NCBI GenBank assembly: GCA_050251715.1
Contig: JBFWMG010000016.1
Location: 6,237-70,236 of the forward strand
DNA: 64,000 nucleotides
Direction: 5' to 3'
From: JBFWMG01 sp050251715
GTDB taxonomy: Bacteria > Desulfobacterota > Desulfovibrionia > Desulfovibrionales > Desulfovibrionaceae
Within the stretch, counting starts at the first letter, position 1. Each line of letters starts with the position of its first letter. A program made the translations under genes and the position numbers. Positions 1 through 9,395 of the stretch are shown one piece after another. The notes under the pieces are model-generated. The model saw only the letters and a program-made list of their open reading frames with translations, was not told the origin of the DNA and ran no database searches.

Positions 1-748
1 TTTCGTGATCCTGCGCGTGCATGCCAAGGGCGAGCGCATCCCCCTGACCATTGCCGACGTGGACAGGGAAAACGGCACCATCACCATCGTGTACCTGGTG
101 CTCGGCAAGTCCACGGCCATGCTGGAGGCGCTGGGCGAGGGCGACACGATTCTCGACCTGTGCGGCCCGCTGGGCAAGGAAACCCACATCGAGAAGATGG
201 ACACGGTCATCTGCGTGGGCGGCGGCACGGGCATCGCGGCCATGCACCACATCGCCAAGGGGCACCACGCCGCAGGCAACAAGGTGGTGGCCATCATCGG
301 CGCGCGCAACAAGGATCTGCTGCTCTTCGAGAACGAGCTGCGGCTGTTCGCGTCCGAGGTGCTCATCTCCACGGACGACGGCAGCTACGGCCACAAGGGG
401 TTTGTCACCGAGCGGCTCAAGGCGCGGCTCGAAACGGACACCTCGGTCAAGGAAGTGGTGGCCGTGGGCCCGGTGCCCATGATGGCCGCCGTGTCCAGGA
501 CCACCGAGCCCTTCGGCGTCAAGACCACGGTAAGCCTCAACGCCATCATGGTGGACGGCATCGGCATGTGCGGCGCGTGCCGCGTGACCGTGGGCGGCGA
601 AACCAGGTTCGCCTGCGTGGACGGCCCGGAATTCGACGGCCATCAGGTGGATTTCGCCGAGCTCGGCATGCGCCTGCGGGCCTTCAAGGATCTGGAACAG
701 GAATCCCACACCCATTACCGCAGGTGCACATGCCATGACGGAAAATAA
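1..748 (+). CDS. nfnA: NADH-dependent ferredoxin:NADP+ oxidoreductase subunit A (5'-truncated)
   Basis: Small subunit of the NfnAB electron-bifurcating transhydrogenase, which couples NADPH oxidation to reduction of NAD+ and ferredoxin in the cytoplasm. The reading frame is open from base 2, and the first residues (FVILRVHAKGERIPLTIAD) are an internal FAD-binding stretch of the family, so the true start lies before the window. The NAD-binding segment VCVGGGTGIAAMHHIAKG is near the middle. The C-terminal third carries the [2Fe-2S] cysteines in MCGACRV and FACVDG. It overlaps nfnB by 14 bases, which indicates translational coupling. The dihydroorotate dehydrogenase electron-transfer subunit is a close relative, but the nfnB neighbour settles the call. 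Confidence 0.9.
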   Translation, partial: FVILRVHAKGERIPLTIADVDRENGTITIVYLVLGKSTAMLEALGEGDTILDLCGPLGKETHIEKMDTVICVGGGTGIAAMHHIAKGHHAAGNKVVAIIGARNKDLLLFENELRLFASEVLISTDDGSYGHKGFVTERLKARLETDTSVKEVVAVGPVPMMAAVSRTTEPFGVKTTVSLNAIMVDGIGMCGACRVTVGGETRFACVDGPEFDGHQVDFAELGMRLRAFKDLEQESHTHYRRCTCHDGK

Positions 749-2177
749 GAAGACCAAAAAACCCGCCGTGCCCCGCCCCGCTCGCGTGGACATGCCCAAC
801 CAGGATCCCGCCGCGCGCAGGAGGAATTTTGACGAGGTCGCCCTGGGCTACACCAGGGAAATGGCCATGACCGAGGCCTCGCGCTGCCTCGCATGCAAAA
901 AGCCCCTGTGCGTGAAGGGCTGCCCCGTGGAAGTGCCCATCCCCCACTTCATCGAGCCGCTGTCCCGTGGGGACATCGAGGAGGCCTACCGGGTCATCAA
1001 GACCACCAACAGCCTGCCCGCCATCTGCGGCCGCGTCTGCCCGCAGGAAAACCAGTGCGAGGGTTCCTGCATCCTGGGCAAGAAGGGCGAACCCGTGGCC
1101 ATTGGCCGCCTGGAGCGGTTCGTGGCCGACGAATACATGCACATGGACGCCTGCGGCCTGCTGTCCGGCAAGCCCGAGTGCCCCTCCATCGACCCCGAGA
1201 AAAAGGTCGCCTGCATCGGGTCCGGCCCGTCCTCGCTCACCGTGGCGGGCTACCTGGCCACGCGCGGCTGCAAGGTCACGGTGTTCGAGGCGCTGCACGA
1301 GCTGGGCGGCGTGCTGGTTTACGGCATCCCCGAGTTCCGGCTGCCCAAGGAACGGATCGTGGCCAAGGAAGTGAACGCCCTGCGCGCCATGCAGGTGGAA
1401 TTCGAGAAAAATACCGTGGGAGGCAAGACCTTCAGCTTGCAGGATCTATTCGAAGAAGGATACAAGGCCGTGTTCGTAGGGGTTGGAGCGGGCCTGCCAC
1501 GGTTCCTGAACATCCCGGGCGAGAACTTCAACGGTGTTTTTTCGGCCAACGAATACCTCACCCGCGTCAATCTGGGCCGGGCCTACGACTTCCCCCACTA
1601 CGACACACCCATCATCCGTGGGCGCAGAATCACGGTGTACGGCGCAGGCAACGTGGCCATGGACGCCGCACGCACCGCCCTGCGCCTGGGCGCGGAAAGC
1701 GTGCACATCGTCTACCGCCGCACGCTCGACGCCATGCCCGCCCGCCACGAGGAAATCGAGCACGCCATCGAGGAAGGCGTCGTCATGCAGGTGCTTTCCG
1801 CGCCCCTGGAGTTTCTGGGCGACGCGCACGGCAACCTGCGCGCGGTCACGCTCCAACGCATGGAGCTGGGCGAACCCGACGCCTCGGGCCGCCGCGGCCC
1901 CGTGCCCATGGACGGCGACGTGTACGAACTGGAGACCGACCTCGCGGTCATCGCCGTGGGCACCCGCTCCAACCCGGTGCTGCTGGACAACGAACCCGAC
2001 ATCACCCTAAACAGCTGGAAATACATCATGGTCAACGAGGAAACCGGCGAAACGAGCATCCCCAACGTCTATGCGGGCGGCGACATCGTCACCGGCGCGG
2101 CCACGGTCATCCAGGCCATGGGCGCGGGACGCAGGGCCGCCAAGGATATCGCGCGCAAGCTCGGTTGCGCGGACTGA
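735..2177 (+). CDS. nfnB: NfnB, FAD/NADPH-binding large subunit
   Basis: Large subunit of NfnAB, of the glutamate-synthase small-chain family, 480 aa. The N-terminal third has the two [4Fe-4S] cysteine sets, CLACKKPLCVKGC and CGRVCPQENQCEGSC. An FAD Rossmann motif follows (IGSGPSSLTVAGYLA) and then an NADPH motif (VYGAGNVAMDAARTALRLG). It starts inside the end of nfnA. The pair is known to link NADPH, NADH and ferredoxin pools in sulfate reducers and clostridia. Here it lies directly upstream of an Hdr/Flx-type cluster, so two flavin-based bifurcation systems sit side by side. GltD of glutamate synthase is the alternative name for the fold, but no gltB is present. Confidence 0.92.
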   Translation: MTENKKTKKPAVPRPARVDMPNQDPAARRRNFDEVALGYTREMAMTEASRCLACKKPLCVKGCPVEVPIPHFIEPLSRGDIEEAYRVIKTTNSLPAICGRVCPQENQCEGSCILGKKGEPVAIGRLERFVADEYMHMDACGLLSGKPECPSIDPEKKVACIGSGPSSLTVAGYLATRGCKVTVFEALHELGGVLVYGIPEFRLPKERIVAKEVNALRAMQVEFEKNTVGGKTFSLQDLFEEGYKAVFVGVGAGLPRFLNIPGENFNGVFSANEYLTRVNLGRAYDFPHYDTPIIRGRRITVYGAGNVAMDAARTALRLGAESVHIVYRRTLDAMPARHEEIEHAIEEGVVMQVLSAPLEFLGDAHGNLRAVTLQRMELGEPDASGRRGPVPMDGDVYELETDLAVIAVGTRSNPVLLDNEPDITLNSWKYIMVNEETGETSIPNVYAGGDIVTGAATVIQAMGAGRRAAKDIARKLGCAD

Positions 2178-2337
2178 CCATGCGTTCCGAAGATCTTCGG
2201 TTACGAATTTGAGAAAATATATCAATCGTATTATTTTTTTATAATTCGTGCCATGGCCTTCGCAAAAGAGCACGAGCGCCATGCGCGGGGGCGGCCCGCC
2301 CGATCCCGCGTGCATCCCGACCATCTGGAGACAATCG
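2178..2337 (+). promoter_or_regulatory. AT-rich spacer with a perfect palindrome between nfnB and the hdr block
   Basis: This 160-base spacer is AT-rich compared with its surroundings. Directly after the nfnB stop lies a perfect 14-base palindrome, CCGAAGATCTTCGG (2187-2200). The arms ACGAATT (2203-2209) and AATTCGT (2243-2249) flank an AT-rich stretch. No U-run follows the palindrome, so it could be an operator or a weak terminator stem. The AT-rich stretch probably holds the promoter of the hdr block, but I see no clean -35/-10 pair. Confidence 0.35.
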
Positions 2338-3642
2338 ATGTCCGACACCACAACGACCCCCACGCTGCTGGAAAAGCCCGCTGGCGCTTCCTTCAAGGAG
2401 CGTGTGGCCGGCATCCTGCCCGAGGGCGGCAACCTGGACCTCTGCCTGACCTGCGGCGCATGCACCGCCGGGTGCCCCGCCTCCGGGATGGAGGACATGG
2501 ACCCGCGCAAATTCCTGCGCCTGGCCGCACTGGGCATGGACGAAGAGGTCACCTCCACGCCCTGGGTGTGGATGTGCACCATGTGCATGCGCTGCGTGCA
2601 CGCCTGCCCCATGCGCATCAACATCCCGCAGCTGGTGTACAACGCCCGCCAAAGCTGGCCGCGCGAGACCCGGCCCAAGGGCATCATCAACTCCTGCGAC
2701 GTGGCGCTCAGCAGGGACACCAACAGCGCCATGGGCGCCTCGGCCGAGGACTTCGCATTCGTGGTCGAGGACGTGCTGGCCGAGGTGCGCGAAAACCAGC
2801 CCGGCCAGGAAAACCTGGACGCGCCCATGAACAGGCACGGGGCCATGTACTTTCTGAACCAGAACTCGCGCGAGCCCATGACCGAACCCGACGAGATGGT
2901 GCCGCTGTGGAAGATCCTGAACACGGCGGGCGCGGACTGGACCCTGGGGTCCACCGGCTGGGCAGCGGAGAACTACTGCATGTTCGGGGCCGACGACGAG
3001 GGCTGGGAGGCCATCGTCCGCAACAAGGTCAAGGCGGTGGAGGATCTGGGCTGCAAGTACTGGCTCAATACCGAATGAGGCCACGAGCTCTACGCGGTCC
3101 GGTTCGGACTGCAAAAATTCAACATCACCCCCAAGTTCGAGATCGAGTCCATCATCAAGCTCTATGCCCGGTGGATCCGCGAGGGCAGGCTCCCGGTCAA
3201 CAGTGACTGGAACACGGGCAACGTGGCCTTCACGGTGCAGGATCCCTGCCAGCTGGTGCGCAAGACCTTTGGCGACCCGGTGGCCGACGACCTGCGCTTC
3301 GTGGTCACACGCGTGGTGGGCGAAAAGAACTTCATCGACATGTGGCCCAACAAGTCCAACAACTACTGTTGCGGCGGCGGGGGCGGCTTTCTGCAATCGG
3401 GCTATCCGGAACAGCGCCGCGCCTACGGCGAGCGCAAGCATGAGCAGATCATGCGCACCGGCGCCAAGTACGTCATCGCCCCGTGCCACAACTGCCACTC
3501 GCAAATCCACGACCTGTCCGCATACTACGAGGGCGGCTACCATGTGGTGCACCTGTGGACGCTGATCGCGCTGTCGCTCGGCATGCTGGGCGAAAACGAG
3601 CGGGCCTACCTGGGCGACGACCTGTGCGCATGCGGCCTGTAG
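2338..3642 (+). CDS. selenocysteine-containing HdrB/HdrD-like Fe-S oxidoreductase
   Basis: Heterodisulfide-reductase-related iron-sulfur protein, 434 aa if UGA 3076-3078 is read as selenocysteine 247. The start ATG has GGAG eight bases upstream. The N-terminal part is HdrC-like, with LCLTCGACTAGCP and MCTMCMRCVHACP for two [4Fe-4S] clusters. The C-terminal part is a CCG domain with NTE-U-GHELY, DPCQLVRK, NNYCCGGGGGF and APCHNCHSQ. Frame and family similarity continue unbroken across the UGA, and Sec falls where relatives have the Cys of the CGH motif. A SECIS-like hairpin follows the codon. Next to hdrA and mvhD, it is the likely disulfide-reducing or electron-delivery subunit. Without Sec insertion it would stop at 246 aa and lose the CCG domain. 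Confidence 0.87.
3094..3112 (+). promoter_or_regulatory. SECIS-like hairpin downstream of UGA 3076
   Basis: A 7-bp stem (3094-3100 with 3106-3112, one G-U pair) carries the five-base loop GGTTC at 3101-3105. The loop lies 22 bases after the UGA. Bacterial SECIS elements, read by SelB, lie about this far inside the coding region and usually show GGU in the apical loop. The element is predicted by eye, without folding software. Confidence 0.7.
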
Positions 3643-3769
3643 CCCCCATCGTCTTGAAGCAACACTCTTCCCTGAAACAGGGTCCGCCCGCTTCCAGGGA
3701 AATGCACGCGCGCATCCGGCCTCTTCCAGGCCTGGGTGCGCCAGCCGTACAGACAGAACGGAGACCGGC

Positions 3770-6700
3770 ATGAATGGAACAAACGGACAGCCCCGAGGGG
3801 CGGTCATGGTGGTGGGCGGCGGCATTGCGGGCAAGCAGGCCGCGCTCAACCTGGCCGAGACCGGGTACAAGGTCTACCTTGTGGAGCGCGAGCCCGGCAT
3901 CGGCGGGGTCATGGCCCAGCTGGCCAAGACCTACCCCACCAACGACTGCGCGCTCTGAATACTCTCGCCCAAGTTGGTCGAGTGCGGTCGGCACTTGAAC
4001 ATTGAGCTGATGCCCCTCACGGACGTTCTGGGCATCGACGGCGAGGAAGGCGATTTCACGGTCCGCTTGCAGCAGCGCCCGCGCTACGTGGATCCGGACA
4101 AGTGCATCGCGTGCGGCGAATGCGCCCGCAAGTGCCCCAAGAAGGTGGACGACGCCTTCAACGCCAACCTGAACCAACGCAAGGCGGCGTTCATTCTCTA
4201 CGACCAGACCGTGCCCCTCAAGTACGCCCTGGACGAGAAGCACTGCATCTATCTGCAAAAGGGCACGTGCGGCGCGTGCCAGAAGGCGTGCCCGGCGGAC
4301 GCCATCAACTTCGGGGACAAGGGCCGCGAGCTGACCATCCACGTGGGCTCGGTCATCCTGTCGCCCGGCCTGTCCACCTTCGATCCCACGCCCTACGACA
4401 CCTTTGCCTATTCCCGGCTGCCCGACGTGGTCACCAGCCTGGAATACGAACGGCTCCTGTCCGCCTCCGGCCCCTGCCAGGGCCATGTGGTGCGCCCCTC
4501 GGACAAGACCCCGCCCAAACGCGTGGCCTGGATCCAGTGCGTGGGCTCGCGCGCCATCAACAAGTGCGACAACGCCTACTGCTCCAACGTGTGCTGCATG
4601 TACGCGCTCAAGCAGGCGCTGGTCACGGCGGACCACGCCGCAGGCGACGACCATGACGAGGCCATCTTCTTCATGGACGTGCGCGCCCACAACAAGGATT
4701 TCGAGCAGTATTACACCCAGGCCAAGGCCAAGGGCATCCGCACCCTGCGCTCCCGGCCCCACTCCCTGCGCCCCGGCCCGGACGGCACGGGCGCGGTGGT
4801 GGAATACGTGACCGAAACGGGCAAGGCCGTGGTCGAGACGTTCGACATGGTCGTGCTCTCCGTGGCCCTGGAAGCGCCCACCCACGCCAGGGAACTGGCC
4901 GAGGCGGCGGGCATCGAGCTGGACCGCTGGAACTTTGCGGCCACGGACCCCTTCGACCCGGTGCGCACCTCGCGCAAGGGCGTGTACGTGTGCGGCTCGT
5001 TCAGCGAGCCCAAGGACATTCCCCACGCGGTCATGGAGGCCAGCGCCGCGGCCTGCGCCGCCAGCGCCGCCCTGGCCGGGGCGCGGGGCACAGAGGTCGC
5101 CACACCAGCCACGCCCGAGGCCATCGACGTGACGGGCGAGGCGCCGCGCATCGGCGTGTTCGTGTGCGCCTGCGGCATCAACATCTCCAGCGTCATCGAC
5201 ATCGAGGCGCTGGCCGCCTACGCCCTGACCCTGCCCGGCGTGGCGCACGCCGAGACCAACGCCTTTTCCTGCTCCCAGGACACCCAGGTCCACCTTACCA
5301 AGGTCATCAAGGAAAAGGGGCTCAACCGGGTGGTGGTGGCGGCCTGCACCCCGCGCACCCACGAGCCGCTGTTCCGCGAGACCCTGGAGGCGGCGGGGCT
5401 GAACAAATACCTGTTCGCCATGGCCAACATCCGCAACCACGGGGCGTGGGTGCACACCGACGAACCCGAGGCCGCCACGCGCAAGGCCATGGACCAGGTG
5501 CGCCAGGCCGTGGCGGGGGTGCGGTTGCAGACGCCCCTGGCCGACGTGACGCTCGGCGTCACCCCTGCCGCGCTGGTGGTGGGCGGCGGCGTGGCGGGCA
5601 TGACCGCCGCGCTGGAAACCGCGCGCCAGGGGTTCGAGGTGCATCTGGTGGAGCGCACCGGCCAGCTGGGCGGCAACGCCCGCAGCCTGCGCATCGCCCT
5701 GGGCGGCCCCGTGGCCCCGTACCTGGACGGACTGGAAACGGCGCTGCGCGCCCAGGAACGGGTGCACCTGCACCTGAACAGCGCCGTGGCCCACGTGGAC
5801 GGCTTTGTGGGCAATTTCCGCACCACGCTCGCCAGCGGCGCGGACGAGACGGCAATCGACCACGGCGCGGTCATCGTGGCCACGGGCGCCAAGGGGCTTG
5901 CCCCCGAGGGCCGCTACGGCCACGGCAGCGACCCGCGCATCATGACCCATCCCGAAATCGATACGGCCATGGTGTCCGGCACGCTGGACCCCAGGGCCAT
6001 AGGCACGGCGGTGTTCATCCAGTGCGTGGGCTCGCGCGAGCCGGACCGGCCCGCCTGCTCCCGCGTGTGCTGCACCCATACCGTGGAAACCGCCATCCAC
6101 ATCAAGGAAGCCAATCCCGCCGCGCGGGTGTACGTGCTCTACCGCGACATGCGCACCTACGGCAAAAGGGAGACCCTGTACCAGAAGGCGCGCGCCCTCG
6201 GCGTCATCTTCTCCCGCTTCCGCCTGGACGACCGGCCCAGCGTGGCCGTGGACAACGGCGCGGTGGCCGTGACCTTCAAGGACCATGTGCTGCAACGCAG
6301 GCTCACGGTGAAAACCGACCTGCTGGGCCTGGCCACGGCCATCATTCCAGGCGACAACAACACGCTGGCCCAAATGTTCAAGACCCCGCTGTCCACCGAG
6401 GGCTGGTACGCCGAGGCGCACGCCAAGCTGCGGCCCGTGGATTCCGTGACCGAGGGCGTGTACCTGGCGGGCCTGGCCCACTTTCCCAAGACCCTGGAGG
6501 AATCCGTGACCCAGGCCCGCGCCGCCGTGGCCCGGGCCTGCGGCCTGCTGTCGCGCACCTCGCTCACCCTGGCGGGCACCGTGGCGGCCATCGATCCGGC
6601 CAAGTGCGTGGGCTGCGGCGTGTGCTGGGTGGCCTGCCCCTTTGGGGCCATCGCGCCCGGCGACGACGGCAAGGCCGTGGTCAACGAGGCGCTGTGCAAG

Positions 6701-6802
6701 GGATGCGGCGTGTGCACGGCCTCGTGCCGCAGCGCCGCGCCGGAACTGCGCGGCTTCACCAATGCCGACATCATGGCCCAGGTCGCGGCCATTCTGGGAT
6801 AG
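3770..6802 (+). CDS. hdrA: selenocysteine-containing, double-length HdrA-like flavoprotein
   Basis: FAD protein that bifurcates electrons in heterodisulfide-reductase complexes, 1010 aa with Sec 63 at UGA 3956-3958. GGAG precedes the ATG. An N-terminal FAD half (VVGGGIAGKQAALNLAETG) contains DCAL-U-ILSPKL, the place of the Cys motif conserved in HdrA. Ferredoxin-type clusters follow near residue 110 (CIACGECARKC) and residue 165 (CGACQKAC). From about residue 460 comes a complete second HdrA: the CACG motif, HEPLFRETLEAAGLNKY, FAD motif VVGGGVAGMTAALETA (about 600), and C-terminal CVGCGVCWVAC and CKGCGVCTASC. Usual HdrA is about 650 aa, so this is a tandem or fused form. The mvhD gene follows by 8 bases. 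The reading frame is continuous apart from the UGA. Confidence 0.9.
3981..3995 (+). promoter_or_regulatory. SECIS-like hairpin downstream of UGA 3956
   Basis: Stem AGTGC/GCACT (3981-3985 with 3991-3995) closes the loop GGTCG, which starts 28 bases after the UGA. The GGUC loop resembles the E. coli fdhF SECIS apex. Together with the hairpin in the previous gene it makes Sec decoding much likelier than a pair of sequencing errors. Confidence 0.72.
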
Positions 6803-6810
6803 GAGCGCCC

Positions 6811-7326
6811 ATGACCCAACCATTCGAACCCAAGATCGTGGCCTTTTTCTGCCACTGGTGCACCTACGGCGCGGCGGACCTGGCGGGCGTGAACCGCATG
6901 CAGTACCCCGCCAACTTCCGGGCCGTGCGCGTGCCCTGCTCCGGGCGGCTGAGCCCCAAATTCCTGCTGCACGCCCTGCGCAACGGCGCGGACGGCATCT
7001 GGGTGTCGGGCTGCCACCCCGGCGACTGCCATTATGGCACGGGCAACTACCATGCCCGGCGCAGGCTGGAGCTGTTCATGAACCTGCTCGACTACGTGGG
7101 AGTGGAGCGGGGCCGCGTGCATTTCTCGTGGATATCCTCGGCCGAGGCGGAAAAATTCCAGAAAAAGGCCATCGAGGTGGTGGAGACCGTGCGCGCGCTC
7201 GGCCCCAACACCCGGCTGGCCAAGACCGTGGAAGGGCTGGCCCCCAATCCGGCGGAGTCCGGCATCGACCTGCCCGACCTGCCCGACCTGCCCGATCTGC
7301 GCGGTCAGGCGCAAGGAGGCGCATGA
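6811..7326 (+). CDS. mvhD: MvhD/FlxD-type hydrogenase iron-sulfur (delta) subunit
   Basis: Small [2Fe-2S] protein, 171 aa, that relays electrons between HdrA and an electron-donating module. Family signatures are FFCHWCTYGAADLAG near the N-terminus, VPCSGRL, and GCHPGDCHYGTGNY. It starts 8 bases after hdrA and its stop overlaps the next start as ATGA, so it is in the operon. In methanogens MvhD bridges to hydrogenase. Here no hydrogenase is nearby and the partner is probably the NAD(P)H/Fe-S module downstream. The C-terminus has an odd three-fold DLP repeat (DLPDLPDLPDL), encoded by near-identical 9-base units. Confidence 0.88.
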   Translation: MTQPFEPKIVAFFCHWCTYGAADLAGVNRMQYPANFRAVRVPCSGRLSPKFLLHALRNGADGIWVSGCHPGDCHYGTGNYHARRRLELFMNLLDYVGVERGRVHFSWISSAEAEKFQKKAIEVVETVRALGPNTRLAKTVEGLAPNPAESGIDLPDLPDLPDLRGQAQGGA

Positions 7327-8300
7327 TGCTCGCACGCACCAACGCCATCCGCGCCACAGCGCGCCGCCTGCTCGAAGCCGGGCAGGTGGACTGCGTCATC
7401 GGCTACCGCGCGGGCACCGTGCCCCTGCGCAGCCAGCCCTATATCGCCACCACGCCCGGCGAGGCGGACCAACTGGTCTGGAACGGGTTCTGCGGGCTCA
7501 ACCTGGCCACCTTCGCCTCGGGCCGCACGGACCGCGTGGCCGTGGTGGCCCAGGGCTGCGTCACGCGCAGCCTGAACGGACTGCTGCACGAAAACCGCGT
7601 GGCCCGGGAGCGGTTGTACGTCATCGGCGTGCCCTGCCTGGGCATGCTCGACCTCGGCAAGATCGCGGCCCGGTTCGAGGACAGGACCATCCTGGCGGCC
7701 GAGGACGACGGCGACGACCTGGTGGTGCGGGGGCGCGACCGCAACGGCGACCCGTTCGAGGCGCGCATCCCGCGCCGCGACGTGAAACGGGACAACTGCC
7801 TCACCTGCGTGCAGAGCACCCCGGTCCTGCCCGAAGGCGTGCCCGGGGAACTGGTGGCCGATCCCGTGCCCAATCCGGGCGGCGACATCGACGCCGTGGC
7901 CGCGCCCTGGGAAAAGCTTGACGCCGCCGGGCGGTGGGCCGCCTTCGAGGACACGTTCGCGTCCTGCATCCGCTGCTACGCCTGCCGCGACGCCTGCCCC
8001 CTGTGCTATTGCACCGAATGCTTTGTGGACGAATCCAGGCCGCAGTGGGTGGGCAAGACGCTCGACGCGGCGGACGTGCAGACCTTCCACATCCTGCGCG
8101 CCTTTCACTGCGCGGGCCGCTGCACCGACTGCGGCGCGTGCGAGACAGCCTGCCCGCAGGGCATCAGGATGCGCCGCCTGACCAGCAAGCTGGAAAAGGA
8201 CGTGCGCGCCCTGTGGGGCTTCGCCGCCGGCATGGACCCGGAGGGCGAGCCGCCGCTGGCCGTGTACCGGCCCGACGATCCGGAAGAACACTTCAAGTAG
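7323..8300 (+). CDS. 4Fe-4S dicluster protein of the Hdr/Flx module
   Basis: Cytoplasmic iron-sulfur protein, 325 aa. The N-terminal two thirds resemble the FrhB/F420-hydrogenase beta fold (VAQGCVTRSLNGLL, GVPCLGMLDLGKI, DNCLTCVQSTP). The C-terminal third has ferredoxin-like cysteine sets, CIRCYACRDACPLCYC and CTDCGACETACPQG. Two ATGs overlap (7323, 7326). The AAGGAGG at 7313-7319 suits the second slightly better. It lies between mvhD and a sulfhydrogenase-beta-like gene, so it probably relays electrons between the NAD(P)H module and HdrA. No substrate can be named from sequence. Confidence 0.7.
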   Translation: MMLARTNAIRATARRLLEAGQVDCVIGYRAGTVPLRSQPYIATTPGEADQLVWNGFCGLNLATFASGRTDRVAVVAQGCVTRSLNGLLHENRVARERLYVIGVPCLGMLDLGKIAARFEDRTILAAEDDGDDLVVRGRDRNGDPFEARIPRRDVKRDNCLTCVQSTPVLPEGVPGELVADPVPNPGGDIDAVAAPWEKLDAAGRWAAFEDTFASCIRCYACRDACPLCYCTECFVDESRPQWVGKTLDAADVQTFHILRAFHCAGRCTDCGACETACPQGIRMRRLTSKLEKDVRALWGFAAGMDPEGEPPLAVYRPDDPEEHFK

Positions 8301-8309
8301 GGGACGCCG

Positions 8310-9395
8310 ATGACCACACGCATTCTCGCCAAAACCGACCTCGGGCGGTTCCTCGACACCCTGCGCCACGGCCCGGACGGCAGCCGCCGCGTCTTCGCGC
8401 CGGGCAAGGATCCCAAGACACCGGGCAAGACCATATGGCGCGCGGTGGCCGACGCGGCCTCCCTCGACTTCGGCTATGCGAACACCGACATGTCGCCCAA
8501 GGAATTCGTCTTCCCCCAGAGCGAATGCCTGATGCGCTTCGCCAGCCGGGGCGACACGCCCATGGTCCTTGCCGAGGAACCCCTGGACGGCCCGCCCGCC
8601 GTGCTCTTCGGCGTGCGGCCCTGCGACGCCAAGGCCTTGGCCGTGCTGGACGCCATCTTCCGCCAGGACGACCGGGCCAACGACATCTATTGGCAACGCA
8701 GGCGCGAGGCCACGGCCATCGTGTCCCTGGCCTGCAACCACCCCTGCCCCACCTGCTTCTGCACGGCGGTGGGCTGCGGCCCGCACCACGCCACGGGCAG
8801 CGACGTGCTGCTCACCGACCTGGGCGACCGGCTGCTGGTCCGGCCCGCGACCCCGCGCGGCGAGGCGCTGACCTGCGGCCTGCCCGAGGCCACGCAGGCC
8901 GACATGGACGCGGCCGCCGCGCGCCGGGACGCCGCCGAGGCCGCCCTGGCCACGCCCGAGGCCACCCTGGACATGCGCGCCATCGAGGCCCGCACCGTGC
9001 TCGAACTGTACGACATGCCCCACTGGGACCGCGTGGCCGCGACCTGCCTCAACTGCGGCACCTGCACCTTTGCCTGCCCCACCTGCCACTGCTTCGACAT
9101 CCAGGACGAGAGCACGGCCATGCAGGGCCGCGACGGCCGCCGGATGCGCAACTGGGACAGCTGCATGTCCCCGCTGTTCACCCTGCACGCCTCGCGGCAC
9201 AACCCGCGCGGCGCGAAGGTGGCCCGCGTGCGGCAGCGGTTCATGCACAAATTCAAGTACATTCCCATGAAGCGCAACGGGGCCATAGGCTGCGTGGGGT
9301 GTGGCCGCTGCGTGCGGCTGTGCCCGGTGAACATCGACGTGCGCGACGTGGTCAAGGCCATGAACGCCGCTTTCAAGGACGAATCGCCATGCTGA
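8310..9395 (+). CDS. sulfhydrogenase subunit beta-like Fe-S protein (FlxB/HydB-like)
   Basis: Iron-sulfur electron-transfer protein, 361 aa, of the family of the beta subunit of archaeal sulfhydrogenase and FlxB of Desulfovibrio. Visible motifs are PPAVLFGVRPCDAKAL, CNHPCPTCFCTAVGCG, CLNCGTCTFACPTCHC and CVGCGRCVRLCPV, enough for at least two [4Fe-4S] clusters plus an extra cysteine site. It overlaps the following FAD/NAD gene by 7 bases, as HydB/HydG pairs often do. Role by context: it takes electrons from the flavin subunit and passes them toward MvhD/HdrA. Confidence 0.8.
   Translation: MTTRILAKTDLGRFLDTLRHGPDGSRRVFAPGKDPKTPGKTIWRAVADAASLDFGYANTDMSPKEFVFPQSECLMRFASRGDTPMVLAEEPLDGPPAVLFGVRPCDAKALAVLDAIFRQDDRANDIYWQRRREATAIVSLACNHPCPTCFCTAVGCGPHHATGSDVLLTDLGDRLLVRPATPRGEALTCGLPEATQADMDAAAARRDAAEAALATPEATLDMRAIEARTVLELYDMPHWDRVAATCLNCGTCTFACPTCHCFDIQDESTAMQGRDGRRMRNWDSCMSPLFTLHASRHNPRGAKVARVRQRFMHKFKYIPMKRNGAIGCVGCGRCVRLCPVNIDVRDVVKAMNAAFKDESPC

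Noticed and set aside
3076..3078. Premature stop or frameshift pseudogene in the HdrB/D-like gene
   Set aside because: The frame is unbroken on both sides, the stop is TGA in a Cys position, and a SECIS-like hairpin follows.
3473..6823. 1116-aa open frame on the minus strand
   Set aside because: It is the mirror of hdrA in high-GC DNA; no family similarity, composition is that of a shadow frame.
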